The notes beneath the pieces are model-generated. The model made no database searches, was not told the DNA's origin, and worked only from the letters and a program-made list of their open reading frames with translations. The position numbers and the translations under genes are program-made. This document shows, piece after piece, positions 1 through 8,946 of a DNA stretch of 64,000 bases (its first letter is position 1; each line of letters begins with the position of its first letter). Source of the stretch: Candidatus Obscuribacterales bacterium. GTDB taxonomy: Bacteria; Cyanobacteriota; Vampirovibrionia; Obscuribacterales; Obscuribacteraceae. Where the stretch lies: contig JAIEQI010000017.1 of assembly GCA_019747875.1 (NCBI GenBank), positions 1 to 64,000 of the forward strand, read 5' to 3'.

Positions 1-218
1 CGGCTTCTAATTGCAGCGATTCCGCAAGCTCCGGCGTCCTGCCGGCTTCTAATTGCAGCGATTCCGCAAGCTCCGGCATACTGCCGGCTTCTAATTGCAG
101 CGATTCCACAAGCTCCGGCGTCCTGCCGGCTTCTAATTGCAGCGATCCCGGGAGCGCCGGCATCCTGCCGGCTTCTAATTGCAGCGATCCCGGGAGCGCC
201 GGCATCCTGCCGGCTTCT
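1..218. repeat. 42-bp tandem repeat, five copies plus a stub
   Basis: Five head-to-tail 42-bp units lie at 1-42, 43-84, 85-126, 127-168 and 169-210, followed by an 8-bp stub. Each begins with cggcttctaattgcagcgat. The last two units are identical and carry cccgggagcgccggcatcc; the first three carry a ttcc(g/a)caagctccggc variant. The array may extend left of the window. Each unit holds a short gccggc inverted motif. A further copy of the last-unit type lies inverted at 63684-63722, so this is an interspersed repeat that has expanded here. The array ends about 45 bp before the purL start and may sit in its leader. Confidence 0.95.
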
Positions 219-262
219 GAATCAACAAATTGCACAAAAAGAAACAAGGAGGTCCCGGTAAA

Positions 263-3200
263 ATGAACCTGGCAGAAAACGCGGCGCCAAGCAAAACAAC
301 CAGCCGGGACGAATCCAGCCAGGTGATCTGCCTTGCGGTCGTGCCAAAGGCCGGTTTTCGAATCGACGCCGAGGTTGTGCAGTTCCCCATCTACTGGGTG
401 CAGACTAACCAGAAAATCGAAAAGACCGACTTTCCAAATTCACCGCTATCGGCCGCACTAAAGGACATTTTGATCGACCCTCTTCTCGAAGAAATGTGGT
501 TCTCCGTCGGTGGAACCAGAAAGAGCTGGATCGAAAACTGGCAGCAAAACGGCTTTCACTGGTTCGCCGAGCGCCAATTCCTTCCAGGCGTGACCGACAA
601 CCTTGCACGCACCGTGGAAGAGGCCTTGGTCATTGAACACGCTAACAAGATTCGTGTCGCATCAGGAACAGGCTACCTATTCACTTACACAAGCGAAGAA
701 GATCGAGAAGAAATCGAAGATTTTGGCAAGTATCGACTCTTCCATCCCCTCACAGATCGCTTCGTCGTTCACGACCTCAGTGCTCTCTACAATCGCTATC
801 TCAGTTTCCCCGATGTGCATCTGCCCGAGGTAACCCCACCACAAGAGATCGAACTGAATCTTGACGATGACGGCTTGATGAAGCTAAGTCGAGATCGTCT
901 TCTCGCGTTGAACATCGCAGAAATGAAAGCGATAAAAGCACATTTCGAAGATAGCGCAATACAAGCGCAACGCAGTGAACAGGGACTACCCAAGTGGCCA
1001 ACAGATGTAGAACTCGAAGTAATCGCACAAACGTGGTCCGAGCACTGCAAGCACAAAATATTCGGTGCCAAGATTTCGCATAAGGACAGATCGAAATCAG
1101 GCAAGAATCTAGAAATCGACAGCTTGTATAAAACATACATTCAGGGGCCCACATATGAACTGATGAAGCAGAGAGATGATTTGCTCTCTGTCTTTGAGGA
1201 CAACTCCGGCGTTGTGAGATGGAATGATCAACAAGCAGTTTGCTTCAAAGTAGAAACGCACAACTCGCCTTCAGCGCTTGAGCCATATGGTGGAGCGCTT
1301 ACCGGAATACTCGGTGTGAATCGAGACGTACTTGGCACCGGACTCGGTGCCAAACCAATCTTCAACACCGATATTTTCTGTTTCGCCTATCCCTCTGTCC
1401 TCCTGGCTGACCGACCTAAGCTGTTACCAGCAGAGACTATCATTCAGGGCGTCCGACGCGGTGTCCAAGACGGCGGTAACAAGAGCGGCATACCGACAGT
1501 CAATGGAGCCATCTACTTTCACCCCGGCTATCGCGCAAAACCATTAGTGTTCTGCGGAACAGGGGGCATACTTCCGATCGAGGTTGCCGGTAAATCCGGA
1601 ATAGACAAACATACGAAAGTCGGCGACACGATTGTTGTTGTCGGTGGAAAAGTCGGCAAAGATGGAATACACGGAGCAACATTCTCTTCCGAAGCATTGC
1701 ACGAAGGCTCGCCTGTCACGGCAGTACAAATAGGAGATCCCTTCACGCAGAAACGTGTTCTGGACTTTGTGCTCGAAGCTCGCGATCGCGGATTGATCAC
1801 CGGCATTACGGACAACGGCGCTGGTGGACTTTCCTCATCCGTGGGCGAGATGGGACGCATCACAGACGGTGCGCTGCTTGAGATCGACAACATTCCTCTG
1901 AAGTACCCAGGGCTTGCTGACTATGAGATAGTAATATCCGAATCACAAGAGCGCATGACGATCTCAACCGATAAACTAGCTGAGCTAGAAGCTCTGGCAG
2001 CGAAGTTCAACGTTGAGGCGACCGCAATTGGCACATTCACAAACGACGGACATTTTAAAATCACGCGCAAAGGCAAAGCAGTCGCTTACCTCAACCTCAC
2101 ATGGTTGCATAAAGGCGTGCCTCGGCTAGAACTTGAATCCGAGTGGAATCCGACAAAGCGAAAAGAGCTAGTTGGTCCTGAGGTAACAGATCTCACATTC
2201 CTTTTCAAAAAGCTACTTTCCCATCAAAACGTTTGTAGTCGCGAGCACGTAATTCGCCAGTACGATCACGAAGTGCAAGGCGCAAGCGTGATCAAACCAC
2301 TGATGGGCGCAAAGCAGAAAGCACCATGCGACGCAGCAGTTATTAAACCAATTCTTTCCGAGAACGCGGGACTTGCTGTTTCTAATGGCATATGCCCGCA
2401 ACTAAGCGAGTTCGATGCTTATGTCATGGCTCAATGCGCAGTCGACGAAGCTGTTCGCAATGCAGTTTGCGTTGGCGCAGATCCAACGTCGATTGTTCTA
2501 CTGGATAACTTCTGCTGGCCAGATCCAGTTGTTTCAGACAAAAACAATGATGGCAAATTCAAGCTTGCCCAGCTTGTCCGCACCTGCCAGGGACTGAGCG
2601 ACGCTGTACTAGCCTACGGCACGCCGCTTATCTCCGGCAAGGACAGTATGAAAAATGATTTTGACGACGGCACAGTTCGTCTTTCGATTCCGCCCACTTT
2701 ACTGGTATCCGCAATGGGAAAAGTTCCTGACATAGACAAAGCAATCACGATGGAATTCAAATCTGAAGGCGACCTTGTTTATGTCGTCTGCGCTGCCACA
2801 CTTGGGTTAGCAGGCTCGCTCCTTGCAGAGGTGCTGGAGTGGCAAGCAGCAAGCTTGCCGCACATCGAGCCAATGAAAGCGGCGCATATGTACAAACATT
2901 TGCATGAGGCGATCAATAAAGATCTTGTCAAATCAACGCATGATCTATCTGAAGGCGGACTCGGCGTCGCACTTGCAGAGTGCTGCTTAGGTAGCGGTAT
3001 GGGAGCGAGGCTCCTGACGCACAGAATCGCAACAGCGGCGATGGCATGCATCGATGACACAAATCCACTAACTCGCGAACTCTTAACGCGCATCGACTTT
3101 GCACTTTTTGCCGAAGGTCCTGCACGAATTCTGGTCACGGTGGCACCAGAGAACCAGAATGCCTGGGAGGAGCTAATGGCTAACTTCTCTTGTGTAGAAC

Positions 3201-3337
3201 TGGGTAAAGTGACGAAGAACCCGATATTGAGCTTTCACAACGCAAATCAACAAGAAGTGTTTTCTGTTCCAGTCGAAGATCTCAGCGCGGCATGGGAGGA
3301 AATGCTTCCTTTCGGTCAAAGTGAGGAGGAAGCATAA
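263..3337 (+). CDS. purL: Phosphoribosylformylglycinamidine synthase, PurL with PurS-like N-terminus
   Basis: ATP-dependent amidation of FGAR to FGAM, the fourth step of de novo purine synthesis in the cytoplasm. The protein is about 1024 aa: longer than the ~740-aa small PurL and shorter than the ~1300-aa fused enzyme. The extra N-terminal ~250 residues include a PurS-like stretch (LPGVTDNLARTVEEAL), and the glutaminase PurQ is the separate next gene. Two AIR-synthase-type halves follow. The signature KVETHNSPSALEPYGGA is near residues 330-345; it has Ser where the common form has HNHPS, as I recall for ~1000-aa deltaproteobacterial-type PurL. The start at 263 is chosen because aaggagg lies at 246-252; an in-frame ATG at 230 lacks a ribosome site. 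The stop overlaps the purQ start (TAATG). Confidence 0.96.
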   Translation: MNLAENAAPSKTTSRDESSQVICLAVVPKAGFRIDAEVVQFPIYWVQTNQKIEKTDFPNSPLSAALKDILIDPLLEEMWFSVGGTRKSWIENWQQNGFHWFAERQFLPGVTDNLARTVEEALVIEHANKIRVASGTGYLFTYTSEEDREEIEDFGKYRLFHPLTDRFVVHDLSALYNRYLSFPDVHLPEVTPPQEIELNLDDDGLMKLSRDRLLALNIAEMKAIKAHFEDSAIQAQRSEQGLPKWPTDVELEVIAQTWSEHCKHKIFGAKISHKDRSKSGKNLEIDSLYKTYIQGPTYELMKQRDDLLSVFEDNSGVVRWNDQQAVCFKVETHNSPSALEPYGGALTGILGVNRDVLGTGLGAKPIFNTDIFCFAYPSVLLADRPKLLPAETIIQGVRRGVQDGGNKSGIPTVNGAIYFHPGYRAKPLVFCGTGGILPIEVAGKSGIDKHTKVGDTIVVVGGKVGKDGIHGATFSSEALHEGSPVTAVQIGDPFTQKRVLDFVLEARDRGLITGITDNGAGGLSSSVGEMGRITDGALLEIDNIPLKYPGLADYEIVISESQERMTISTDKLAELEALAAKFNVEATAIGTFTNDGHFKITRKGKAVAYLNLTWLHKGVPRLELESEWNPTKRKELVGPEVTDLTFLFKKLLSHQNVCSREHVIRQYDHEVQGASVIKPLMGAKQKAPCDAAVIKPILSENAGLAVSNGICPQLSEFDAYVMAQCAVDEAVRNAVCVGADPTSIVLLDNFCWPDPVVSDKNNDGKFKLAQLVRTCQGLSDAVLAYGTPLISGKDSMKNDFDDGTVRLSIPPTLLVSAMGKVPDIDKAITMEFKSEGDLVYVVCAATLGLAGSLLAEVLEWQAASLPHIEPMKAAHMYKHLHEAINKDLVKSTHDLSEGGLGVALAECCLGSGMGARLLTHRIATAAMACIDDTNPLTRELLTRIDFALFAEGPARILVTVAPENQNAWEELMANFSCVELGKVTKNPILSFHNANQQEVFSVPVEDLSAAWEEMLPFGQSEEEA

Positions 3338-4155
3338 TGGCAAGCAACGCAACACCACAAGCTTTGATCATCTGCGGAGACGGCATAAACTGCGAGTTCG
3401 AAACAGAATACGGTTTCGACCTGGCAGGATTCAGCAGCAAAAGAATCCACTGTACCGACTTGCTTGCAAATCCAGCAGCACTCAACGACGCAAAGGCGCT
3501 CATCTTCCCTGGAGGATTTTCCTTTGGAGACGAAATTGCCAGCGGCAAAGTCCTGGCAATTAAATTACGCGAGAAATTGCAAGATCTCTTGCATGACTTT
3601 ATAGATCGCGGAAATTTAGTAATCGGAATTTGCAATGGATTCCAGATACTCGTCCAGCTTGGCATTCTCCCTAATTCAGATCGAGGAGCTGAACGAACCG
3701 TTTCCCTCTGCCACAACAGCAGCGGACGCTTCATCAATCGCTGGGTAAGCATGGAAGTGAGAGATGAATCAAAGTCACAGTTCTTCAAAGGCTTGAAGAC
3801 GATTCATTTGCCGATGAGACATGGCGAAGGCAAGCTAACGATGGCGGGCGAGGTAGAAGACCAAATCAGAGATATGATCAAGAACCGCGCGCCCCTGCGA
3901 TATCAAACGGATGTGAACGGTTCATTCGAACAGATTGCAGCGCTCGTCAATGAAAAGGGTAATGTTCTGGGATTGATGCCCCACCCGGAAGCCTTCGTTA
4001 ACTGGAGCCAACATCCAGCATGGGCGCAACTCCGTTACAACGATGTTGATTCGACAGACGCCATTGGCATGCGATTTGTACTTTCCAAATCGGATACACA
4101 GACAACTCCTCATGGACTGCAGATTCTACAGAACGCCGCAGCAATGCTGAACTAA
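3337..4155 (+). CDS. purQ: FGAM synthase glutaminase subunit PurQ
   Basis: Class I glutamine amidotransferase that supplies ammonia to PurL. FPGGFSFGDE near residues 57-66, the nucleophile elbow GICNGFQ (Cys99) and MPHPEA with His216 and Glu218 form the expected catalytic triad. At 272 aa it is slightly longer than the ~230-aa stand-alone PurQ, as seen when it partners a longer PurL. The ATG overlaps the purL stop by one base, with gaggagga just upstream, so it is translationally coupled. purM follows 10 bp later. Confidence 0.95.
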   Translation: MASNATPQALIICGDGINCEFETEYGFDLAGFSSKRIHCTDLLANPAALNDAKALIFPGGFSFGDEIASGKVLAIKLREKLQDLLHDFIDRGNLVIGICNGFQILVQLGILPNSDRGAERTVSLCHNSSGRFINRWVSMEVRDESKSQFFKGLKTIHLPMRHGEGKLTMAGEVEDQIRDMIKNRAPLRYQTDVNGSFEQIAALVNEKGNVLGLMPHPEAFVNWSQHPAWAQLRYNDVDSTDAIGMRFVLSKSDTQTTPHGLQILQNAAAMLN

Positions 4156-4165
4156 GGAAACACGC

Positions 4166-5155
4166 ATGAAAAAGGAAACCTATTCAAAAGCAGGCGTGCA
4201 GATAGAAAAAGCAGAGGGCTTTGTCGATCGCATAAAGTTACGAGCTAAGCGCCCCGGTCACGAGAAGATGTGGAAAGGCGCAGGAGGATATGCAGCCATC
4301 CAAGAGGTAGCTCCGGACCTGGGAATTGCAGTCACAACAGATGGTGTCGGCACGAAGCTCCTCGTAGCAAACGAACTAAAGCGTCACGACACTATCGGAA
4401 TCGATCTCGTTGCTATGGTAGCAAACGATCTCATATGCGTGGGCGCGACTCCGACAATGTTTCTGGACTATTACGCCGTCGGACATCTTGAGGACGAGCT
4501 TTCAGATGCAATAATCGCTGGCATTCTGGAAGGGTGCGACCAGGCCGGTATGATACTGGCTGGAGGCGAAACCGCCGAGATGCCCGGACTTTACTCCAAA
4601 GGGCATTATGACCTGGCGGGCTTTGCAATTGGCACCGTGCAAAAATCGCGTTTAATTACAGGAGACAAAATCAAGCCTGGACAAAAATTGATTGGAGTCG
4701 CGTCGAATGGTATTCACTCCAACGGTCTGTCGCTGGCTCGAAAGGTAGTTCCAAAGCCAAGCTGGGACAAGTTGTTAGAGCCTACGGCCATTTATGTAAA
4801 AGCAGCAGTTTCCGCACTCAATAAATACCACCGAGACATCTGCGGAATTGCAAATATCACCGGTGGTGGATGGCGAAACATGTTGCGGCTAAACGAAAAG
4901 GTTGGCTTCCATATCGATCATCCATTACCGGTGCCGAAGATATTTCAAATGATTGGTGAATCTGTAGATACGGAAGAAATGTACAAAACTTTCAATATGG
5001 GTCTGGGTCTGGCGATCATCGCAAAAGCTAACGACGATGCGATTGTCAGCGAGTTCGCATCCAAGGGGCATTTTGCGCAGGTGATCGGCACCGTTACAGG
5101 CAAGTCCGGAGAAATCGAAATAGACGGATTCAAATTCACATTAAAGAGTAAGTAA
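4166..5155 (+). CDS. purM: Phosphoribosylformylglycinamidine cyclo-ligase (AIR synthase)
   Basis: ATP-dependent closure of FGAM to AIR, the fifth step of purine synthesis. The 329-aa length is normal for PurM. Diagnostic segments are the N-terminal YSKAGVQIEKA, the DGVGTKLLVA phosphate-binding loop, GIDLVAMVANDL, the GGETAEMPG motif and ITGGGWRNM. The ATG at 4166 follows an aagga site by about 10 bases. It is third in the purLQM run and probably cotranscribed. Confidence 0.96.
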   Translation: MKKETYSKAGVQIEKAEGFVDRIKLRAKRPGHEKMWKGAGGYAAIQEVAPDLGIAVTTDGVGTKLLVANELKRHDTIGIDLVAMVANDLICVGATPTMFLDYYAVGHLEDELSDAIIAGILEGCDQAGMILAGGETAEMPGLYSKGHYDLAGFAIGTVQKSRLITGDKIKPGQKLIGVASNGIHSNGLSLARKVVPKPSWDKLLEPTAIYVKAAVSALNKYHRDICGIANITGGGWRNMLRLNEKVGFHIDHPLPVPKIFQMIGESVDTEEMYKTFNMGLGLAIIAKANDDAIVSEFASKGHFAQVIGTVTGKSGEIEIDGFKFTLKSK

Positions 5156-5230
5156 ACTTCCCGCTCACCAAAACTTTATGGAACATCAACTGGAAACTAG
5201 AAATCTGGAAAGGAAAAGAGGAGAAAATCA

Positions 5231-6799
5231 ATGCCATCAGTGCTCATTAGCGTTTCGGACAAAACAGGATTGGAGAATTTCGTAAGGCGCTTAGAACGTT
5301 TTGACGAATTTCGTTTGATTGCGACAAGCAGCACGGCAAAGTTCCTCGCTGACCAGGGCTTCAAAGTTACGAAGGTAGAAGACCTAACAAAATTTCCCGA
5401 AATCCTAGCAGGACGTGTCAAGACATTGCATCCGAAAGTCCTTGCCGGAATCTTGTCCCGCCCTTCAAAAGAAGATCGCGACTGCCTGGCAGAGCATGAG
5501 ATTGAAGAAATCGATCTCGTAATTGTCAATCTATATCCATTCGAGAAGAAGCTGAAAGAGAATTTGCCGGAAGCTGAAATGGTAGAGCAAATCGATGTCG
5601 GCGGCGTGACATTACTTCGCGCCGCAGCAAAGAATTTTGCCCGCGTCGCGGTCGTCTCGGATCCTTCACAATACGATCTGCTCATTGAAGATCTCGATTC
5701 CAACGGTGGAAAAATCAGCGACGGAATGAAGAAGGATTTGGCGCAAGCAGCCTTTTTGCGGACAGCGCAATACGATGCCAGCATCGCCTCTTACATGACC
5801 AGAACTTTGCAAGCTGACGGACTGCAAGGCTACATGCCAGACACAATGTTCGTTCGCCTCGAAAAACTGCAAGATCTCCGCTACGGTGAGAATCCGCACC
5901 ACGCAGCCGCTTGGTACGGATCGGCAGATAATTCAGCGCAATACAAAACAAACATGCCACCGTTCGAGCAGGTGCAAGGCAAAGATCTTTCCTCTAACAA
6001 CATCACTGATGTTTATGCCTTGTTGAACATCATGCGCTCGCTCAAGAAGACCGGAGCTTGCATTATCAAACACAACAATCCATGCGGCGTCGCGATGGAC
6101 GATGATATCCACAAAGCATTCCAGAAAGCCTACGATTGCGATCCGATTTCAGCATTTGGTGGCATCTATGGATTCAACGCTGCTGTTGATGAGAAGCTAG
6201 CAACACGCATAACCGAAAACTTCGTCGAAATAGTTCTCGCTCCGGCCTACGAGAAGAAAGCGCTAGATGTATTTTCGAAGAAAAAGAATCTTCGCGTTCT
6301 ATCAGTTTCCGAAGAGCTTTTGAAAGAGACCTTCGTAAGTACACACTTCCTGAAGGACCTCAAATACATGGGATTCATCGTCGAGAAGGAACTGGAAGCT
6401 CCCGTTTCACCAGATGTCTTCCGCGTGGCTGGTAACGTCGAACTCGATCCCAAAATGAAAGACGACGTAGCTTTTGCCTGGGGCGTTGTTCGCCATCTCA
6501 CCTCTAACGCGATCTTCGTTGCTAAAGATGGACGCTCACTCGGTTTTGGCTTAGGTCAAACGAATCGCGTTCAATCTGTCCGCCATTCGCTAGAACAGGC
6601 AGGCGCCGAAGCTAAAGGCGCAGTGCTGGCCAGCGACGCATTCTTCCCGGCGACAGACAACATTGAAGTTGCCGCAAAAGCGGGCATCAAAGTAATTGTC
6701 CAACCCGGTGGCAGCATTAAAGATCCCGACGTCATCAAAGCCGCCGACGACGCTGGAATCTGCATGCTATTCACAGGTCAACGCTGCTTCAGGCACTAG
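5231..6799 (+). CDS. purH: Bifunctional AICAR formyltransferase/IMP cyclohydrolase
   Basis: Catalyses the last two steps to IMP: formyl transfer from 10-formyl-THF to AICAR, then ring closure. The N-terminal MGS-like cyclohydrolase domain (residues 1 to ~145) has VSDKTGLENF, the TSSTAKFL loop and RVKTLHPK. The transformylase domain contains LRYGENPHHAA, the CIIKHNNPCGVA motif with its conserved Lys-His, and the terminal FTGQRCFRH. The 522-aa length is typical. A gagga site precedes the ATG by about 7 bases. The 75-bp gap after purM is compatible with one transcript. Confidence 0.96.
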   Translation: MPSVLISVSDKTGLENFVRRLERFDEFRLIATSSTAKFLADQGFKVTKVEDLTKFPEILAGRVKTLHPKVLAGILSRPSKEDRDCLAEHEIEEIDLVIVNLYPFEKKLKENLPEAEMVEQIDVGGVTLLRAAAKNFARVAVVSDPSQYDLLIEDLDSNGGKISDGMKKDLAQAAFLRTAQYDASIASYMTRTLQADGLQGYMPDTMFVRLEKLQDLRYGENPHHAAAWYGSADNSAQYKTNMPPFEQVQGKDLSSNNITDVYALLNIMRSLKKTGACIIKHNNPCGVAMDDDIHKAFQKAYDCDPISAFGGIYGFNAAVDEKLATRITENFVEIVLAPAYEKKALDVFSKKKNLRVLSVSEELLKETFVSTHFLKDLKYMGFIVEKELEAPVSPDVFRVAGNVELDPKMKDDVAFAWGVVRHLTSNAIFVAKDGRSLGFGLGQTNRVQSVRHSLEQAGAEAKGAVLASDAFFPATDNIEVAAKAGIKVIVQPGGSIKDPDVIKAADDAGICMLFTGQRCFRH

Positions 6800-6992
6800 A
6801 ACTGTTCATACAGGTCTTGGCTGATAGAACTTCGGATTTCGAATTGAAATCTGGCTTCTGCATCCTTTGATTTTCCTCTGCTGAACGAAGTAGGAGGAGC
6901 TTGTTAACTCGCGGTGATCTTCAGCTGAGGACGTCGCCAAATTCAAAGAAGTAATCTGTTATAGCAGCTCGACCTACCACAGGGATAAAAAA

Positions 6993-7394
6993 ATGGCCGA
7001 CAGAATCGAAGAGTCACCAAAAATATCCACCGAGGGAAATTGTGGCGCGGATCTAACTTGCTCCTTAATCGACGAAATAATGGCCAATGCATCCAGGCAA
7101 AGGTCGTTGTCCAACAGCGACACAAGCGATTCACATAATCAACCGGATCCAGATCATAAGATAAACCTTCCACACATCGAGCTCGATCCTGAGGATGGCG
7201 TAGTAAGCATTGGGCGAACGGGCGATTCGGAGGTTCTTGAGATGCTAAATCGCGCCGGAGCGTCCGTAGTTACAGTGATGCATAGAATTCACGGTGCAAT
7301 ACCTTCAATTTTGCCAACATTCGAGCTAAACAACGAAACGCTTCCAGCGCTGACATCTGAACGCCCACACGCAATTCAAAAACCAAATGAGTAA
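6993..7394 (+). CDS. Hypothetical acidic protein (133 aa)
   Basis: I do not recognise a family. The first ~65 residues are polar and probably disordered (Ser, Asp, Asn-rich). The second half has some order (DGVVSIGRTGDSEVLEMLNRAG). No signal peptide or membrane segment is visible. The ATG follows a weak aggga site. It stands alone, 190 bp downstream of purH on the same strand, so it could be read from the purine transcript. Coding status rests on the open frame and reasonable amino-acid composition only. Confidence 0.45.
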   Translation: MADRIEESPKISTEGNCGADLTCSLIDEIMANASRQRSLSNSDTSDSHNQPDPDHKINLPHIELDPEDGVVSIGRTGDSEVLEMLNRAGASVVTVMHRIHGAIPSILPTFELNNETLPALTSERPHAIQKPNE

Positions 7395-7410
7395 TGCTTC
7401 TCTAACACTG

Positions 7411-7435
7411 AGCCGGCGGGATGCCGGTCCCAGCC
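7411..7435. repeat. Degenerate copy of the window-start repeat
   Basis: The sequence agccggcgggatgccgg followed by tccc resembles the inverted copy of the 42-bp unit at 63684-63722 (agccggcaagatgccggc, then ctccc). It lies just after the stop of the 133-aa ORF and before a convergent gene. With about 20 similar bases it may be a decayed member of the same family or simply another GC hairpin. Confidence 0.4.
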
Positions 7436-7515
7436 TAATCTGATTAGAACTTCCTACGCGTCCGCTCTGACCAATCTGACAAGTTCATGCCTTTTGAGCA
7501 ATTACTTCAGACTCC

Positions 7516-7938
7516 TCAAACGTTCCATACGCGGGTTAGTACATCTTGCGCGCGGGGATTAGCTTTCTTGATCATGAGCGCACTTAGGCGAGACAATTCT
7601 TCGTCAATACCAGAGTAATTCGGATCTACCTTCAATACCATTTTCAGATCCGAAATTGCTTCGTTGTACATGCCTAGTCGCTCATAGATTTGAGCACGAC
7701 CGCTGTACACATCTGGGCTAGCATCTGGATCCTTCAATATGGATGAATTGAAATCAGCCAGTGCATTATCGAACTTGTATTGCGAATTCCAGACCCAGGC
7801 TCGAAGTTCGTGACCGCGGCAGCACAAAGCACCGCGGACAGCACAGCTATAAGAAGATGCTTGGAACGGCGCTTCCATCCTTTCAGCAATAACGCGGCTG
7901 CATAAGTCCGAATATACGTTGGCAATGTTGGCGTTCAT
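7516..7938 (-). CDS. Short TPR-repeat protein, possibly a decayed remnant
   Basis: The C-terminal half carries two recognisable tetratricopeptide repeats (DNALADFNSSILKDPDASPDVY and NEAISDLKMVLKVDPNY). Residues before these look like a poorly preserved third repeat. There is no signal peptide, unlike the larger TPR proteins at 15956 and 17834. The frame can be extended to a TTG at 7977, but neither start has a clear ribosome site; the ATG at 7938 is used here. It is either a small adaptor-like TPR protein or the shortened survivor of a longer one. Confidence 0.5.
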   Translation of the reverse strand: MNANIANVYSDLCSRVIAERMEAPFQASSYSCAVRGALCCRGHELRAWVWNSQYKFDNALADFNSSILKDPDASPDVYSGRAQIYERLGMYNEAISDLKMVLKVDPNYSGIDEELSRLSALMIKKANPRAQDVLTRVWNV

Positions 7939-8133
7939 TATGGAAAGTGCTAAATGCTCGTAAGAAATCCGAGTCAAAATATTAAAAGGAACAGTCCGAA
8001 CCTGAACAAGCTACTCTGCGCGCGTTCGACGGCTCAGGCAGGGCGAAATCCTCGAACGACGATTCCTCACAAATCCCATACGCCAGAGCGGTACAGTAAC
8101 AACATTGAAAGGGGATCCAGGGAGGGTCCGAAA

Positions 8134-8586
8134 ATGAACAAGAAACTTACAAAAAATCTTTTCCGCTCCGCAGCTCTGGCAATGATCGCCGGACTAGTCA
8201 TCATCCCAGCTGCATACTGCGACCCAACGCAAGCATCACTCTCGGCTAGCACCGAAGCTAGCCTGCAAGCCAGCTCTGAAGCCACATCGGCTGCCTCTAG
8301 CGAAGCTAGTTACTCCGCAAGTTCTGAAGCCGGTCTTGAAGCCGGAGGTCCTTTAATCTTCACCGGCGCTAACGGATCCTGGCAAATGCCAGCTCCGACC
8401 GCAGCTCCAGTCAACAACTACCATCCAATCATCAATGCACCAGCTGCAGTTCCCGAAATCCAAGTAAAGAACTACTACTGGCCAAAGACACAAGGAACAA
8501 CATCGGTAGCACATGTGAACGGACTGCACGCGCATTATGCGATTAAGCACGTTGCTCTTGTACACCACAACGGACATCACACATAG
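8134..8586 (+). CDS. Small secreted Ser/Ala/Glu-repeat protein with His-rich tail
   Basis: The 150-aa product begins with a clear signal peptide (basic MNKKLTKNLFR, hydrophobic ALAMIAGLVIIPAAYC), with cleavage likely near AYC-D. A low-complexity stretch of repeated SxEAS/SSEA units follows (about residues 30-68). Then comes a Pro/Ala part and a C-terminus rich in His and aromatic residues (HAHYAIKH, HHNGHHT). The start at 8134 is chosen because ggagg at 8121-8125 is well spaced; the frame is open upstream from 7954. I know no family. The His-rich end might bind metal, which is a guess. Confidence 0.7.
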   Translation: MNKKLTKNLFRSAALAMIAGLVIIPAAYCDPTQASLSASTEASLQASSEATSAASSEASYSASSEAGLEAGGPLIFTGANGSWQMPAPTAAPVNNYHPIINAPAAVPEIQVKNYYWPKTQGTTSVAHVNGLHAHYAIKHVALVHHNGHHT

Positions 8587-8597
8587 GGAATCTGTGG

Positions 8598-8618
8598 GGG
8601 CGGCGTTTGGCGCCGCCC
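8598..8618. terminator. Hairpin after the secreted-protein gene
   Basis: A perfect 8-bp stem (gggcggcg / cgccgccc) with a 5-base loop starts 11 bp after the stop codon at 8586. No T-run follows, so intrinsic termination is uncertain. It may instead protect the mRNA end. Confidence 0.5.
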
Positions 8619-8657
8619 GGCCATGGTTAAAGATGGGAATTCAAGTTAAAGAAAAGG

Positions 8658-8680
8658 ATGCCGGCGCGAACCGCCGGCAT
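8658..8680. terminator. Second hairpin (atgccggcg / cgccggcat)
   Basis: A perfect 9-bp stem with the loop cgaac is followed by ttcc. Its gccggc core resembles the interspersed repeat at the window ends. It may be a terminator or a solitary repetitive palindrome. Confidence 0.45.
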
Positions 8681-8946
8681 TTCCATATTTGCCGCTGTTT
8701 CAGGCACTAAAGCCGGCTCAAGGACCGGTCCGAACAGCCAGAAAAAAATCTGGTTTTTCATTGGATCAGTCCATTCTGCCAAGTTCAAGCCAACTCAAAA
8801 ATCTGAGAGTTTCGCCTAGCAGCTGACAACTAACATGCGTAGGATTGTCATTACTGGGTGCACTTTTTGCACATGCATCAGTAACAGGGACTGATTGCAC
8901 AAAACCAGCTTACTAGTTCGCTTCTTTATTTGAGGCCAGGGCAATT

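Larger units (their letters stand above)
8587..8946. other. Intergenic region with two GC hairpins
   Basis: No gene is seen in this 360-bp stretch. It begins with two strong inverted repeats (annotated separately), and the remainder is AT-richer and should hold the promoter of the following 512-aa gene. I find no convincing -35/-10 pair. Confidence 0.6.

Noticed and set aside
1-218. CRISPR array
   Set aside because: The 42-bp units are directly adjacent with no unique spacers, the whole unit is repeated, and a copy lies alone at 63684-63722. No cas gene is present.
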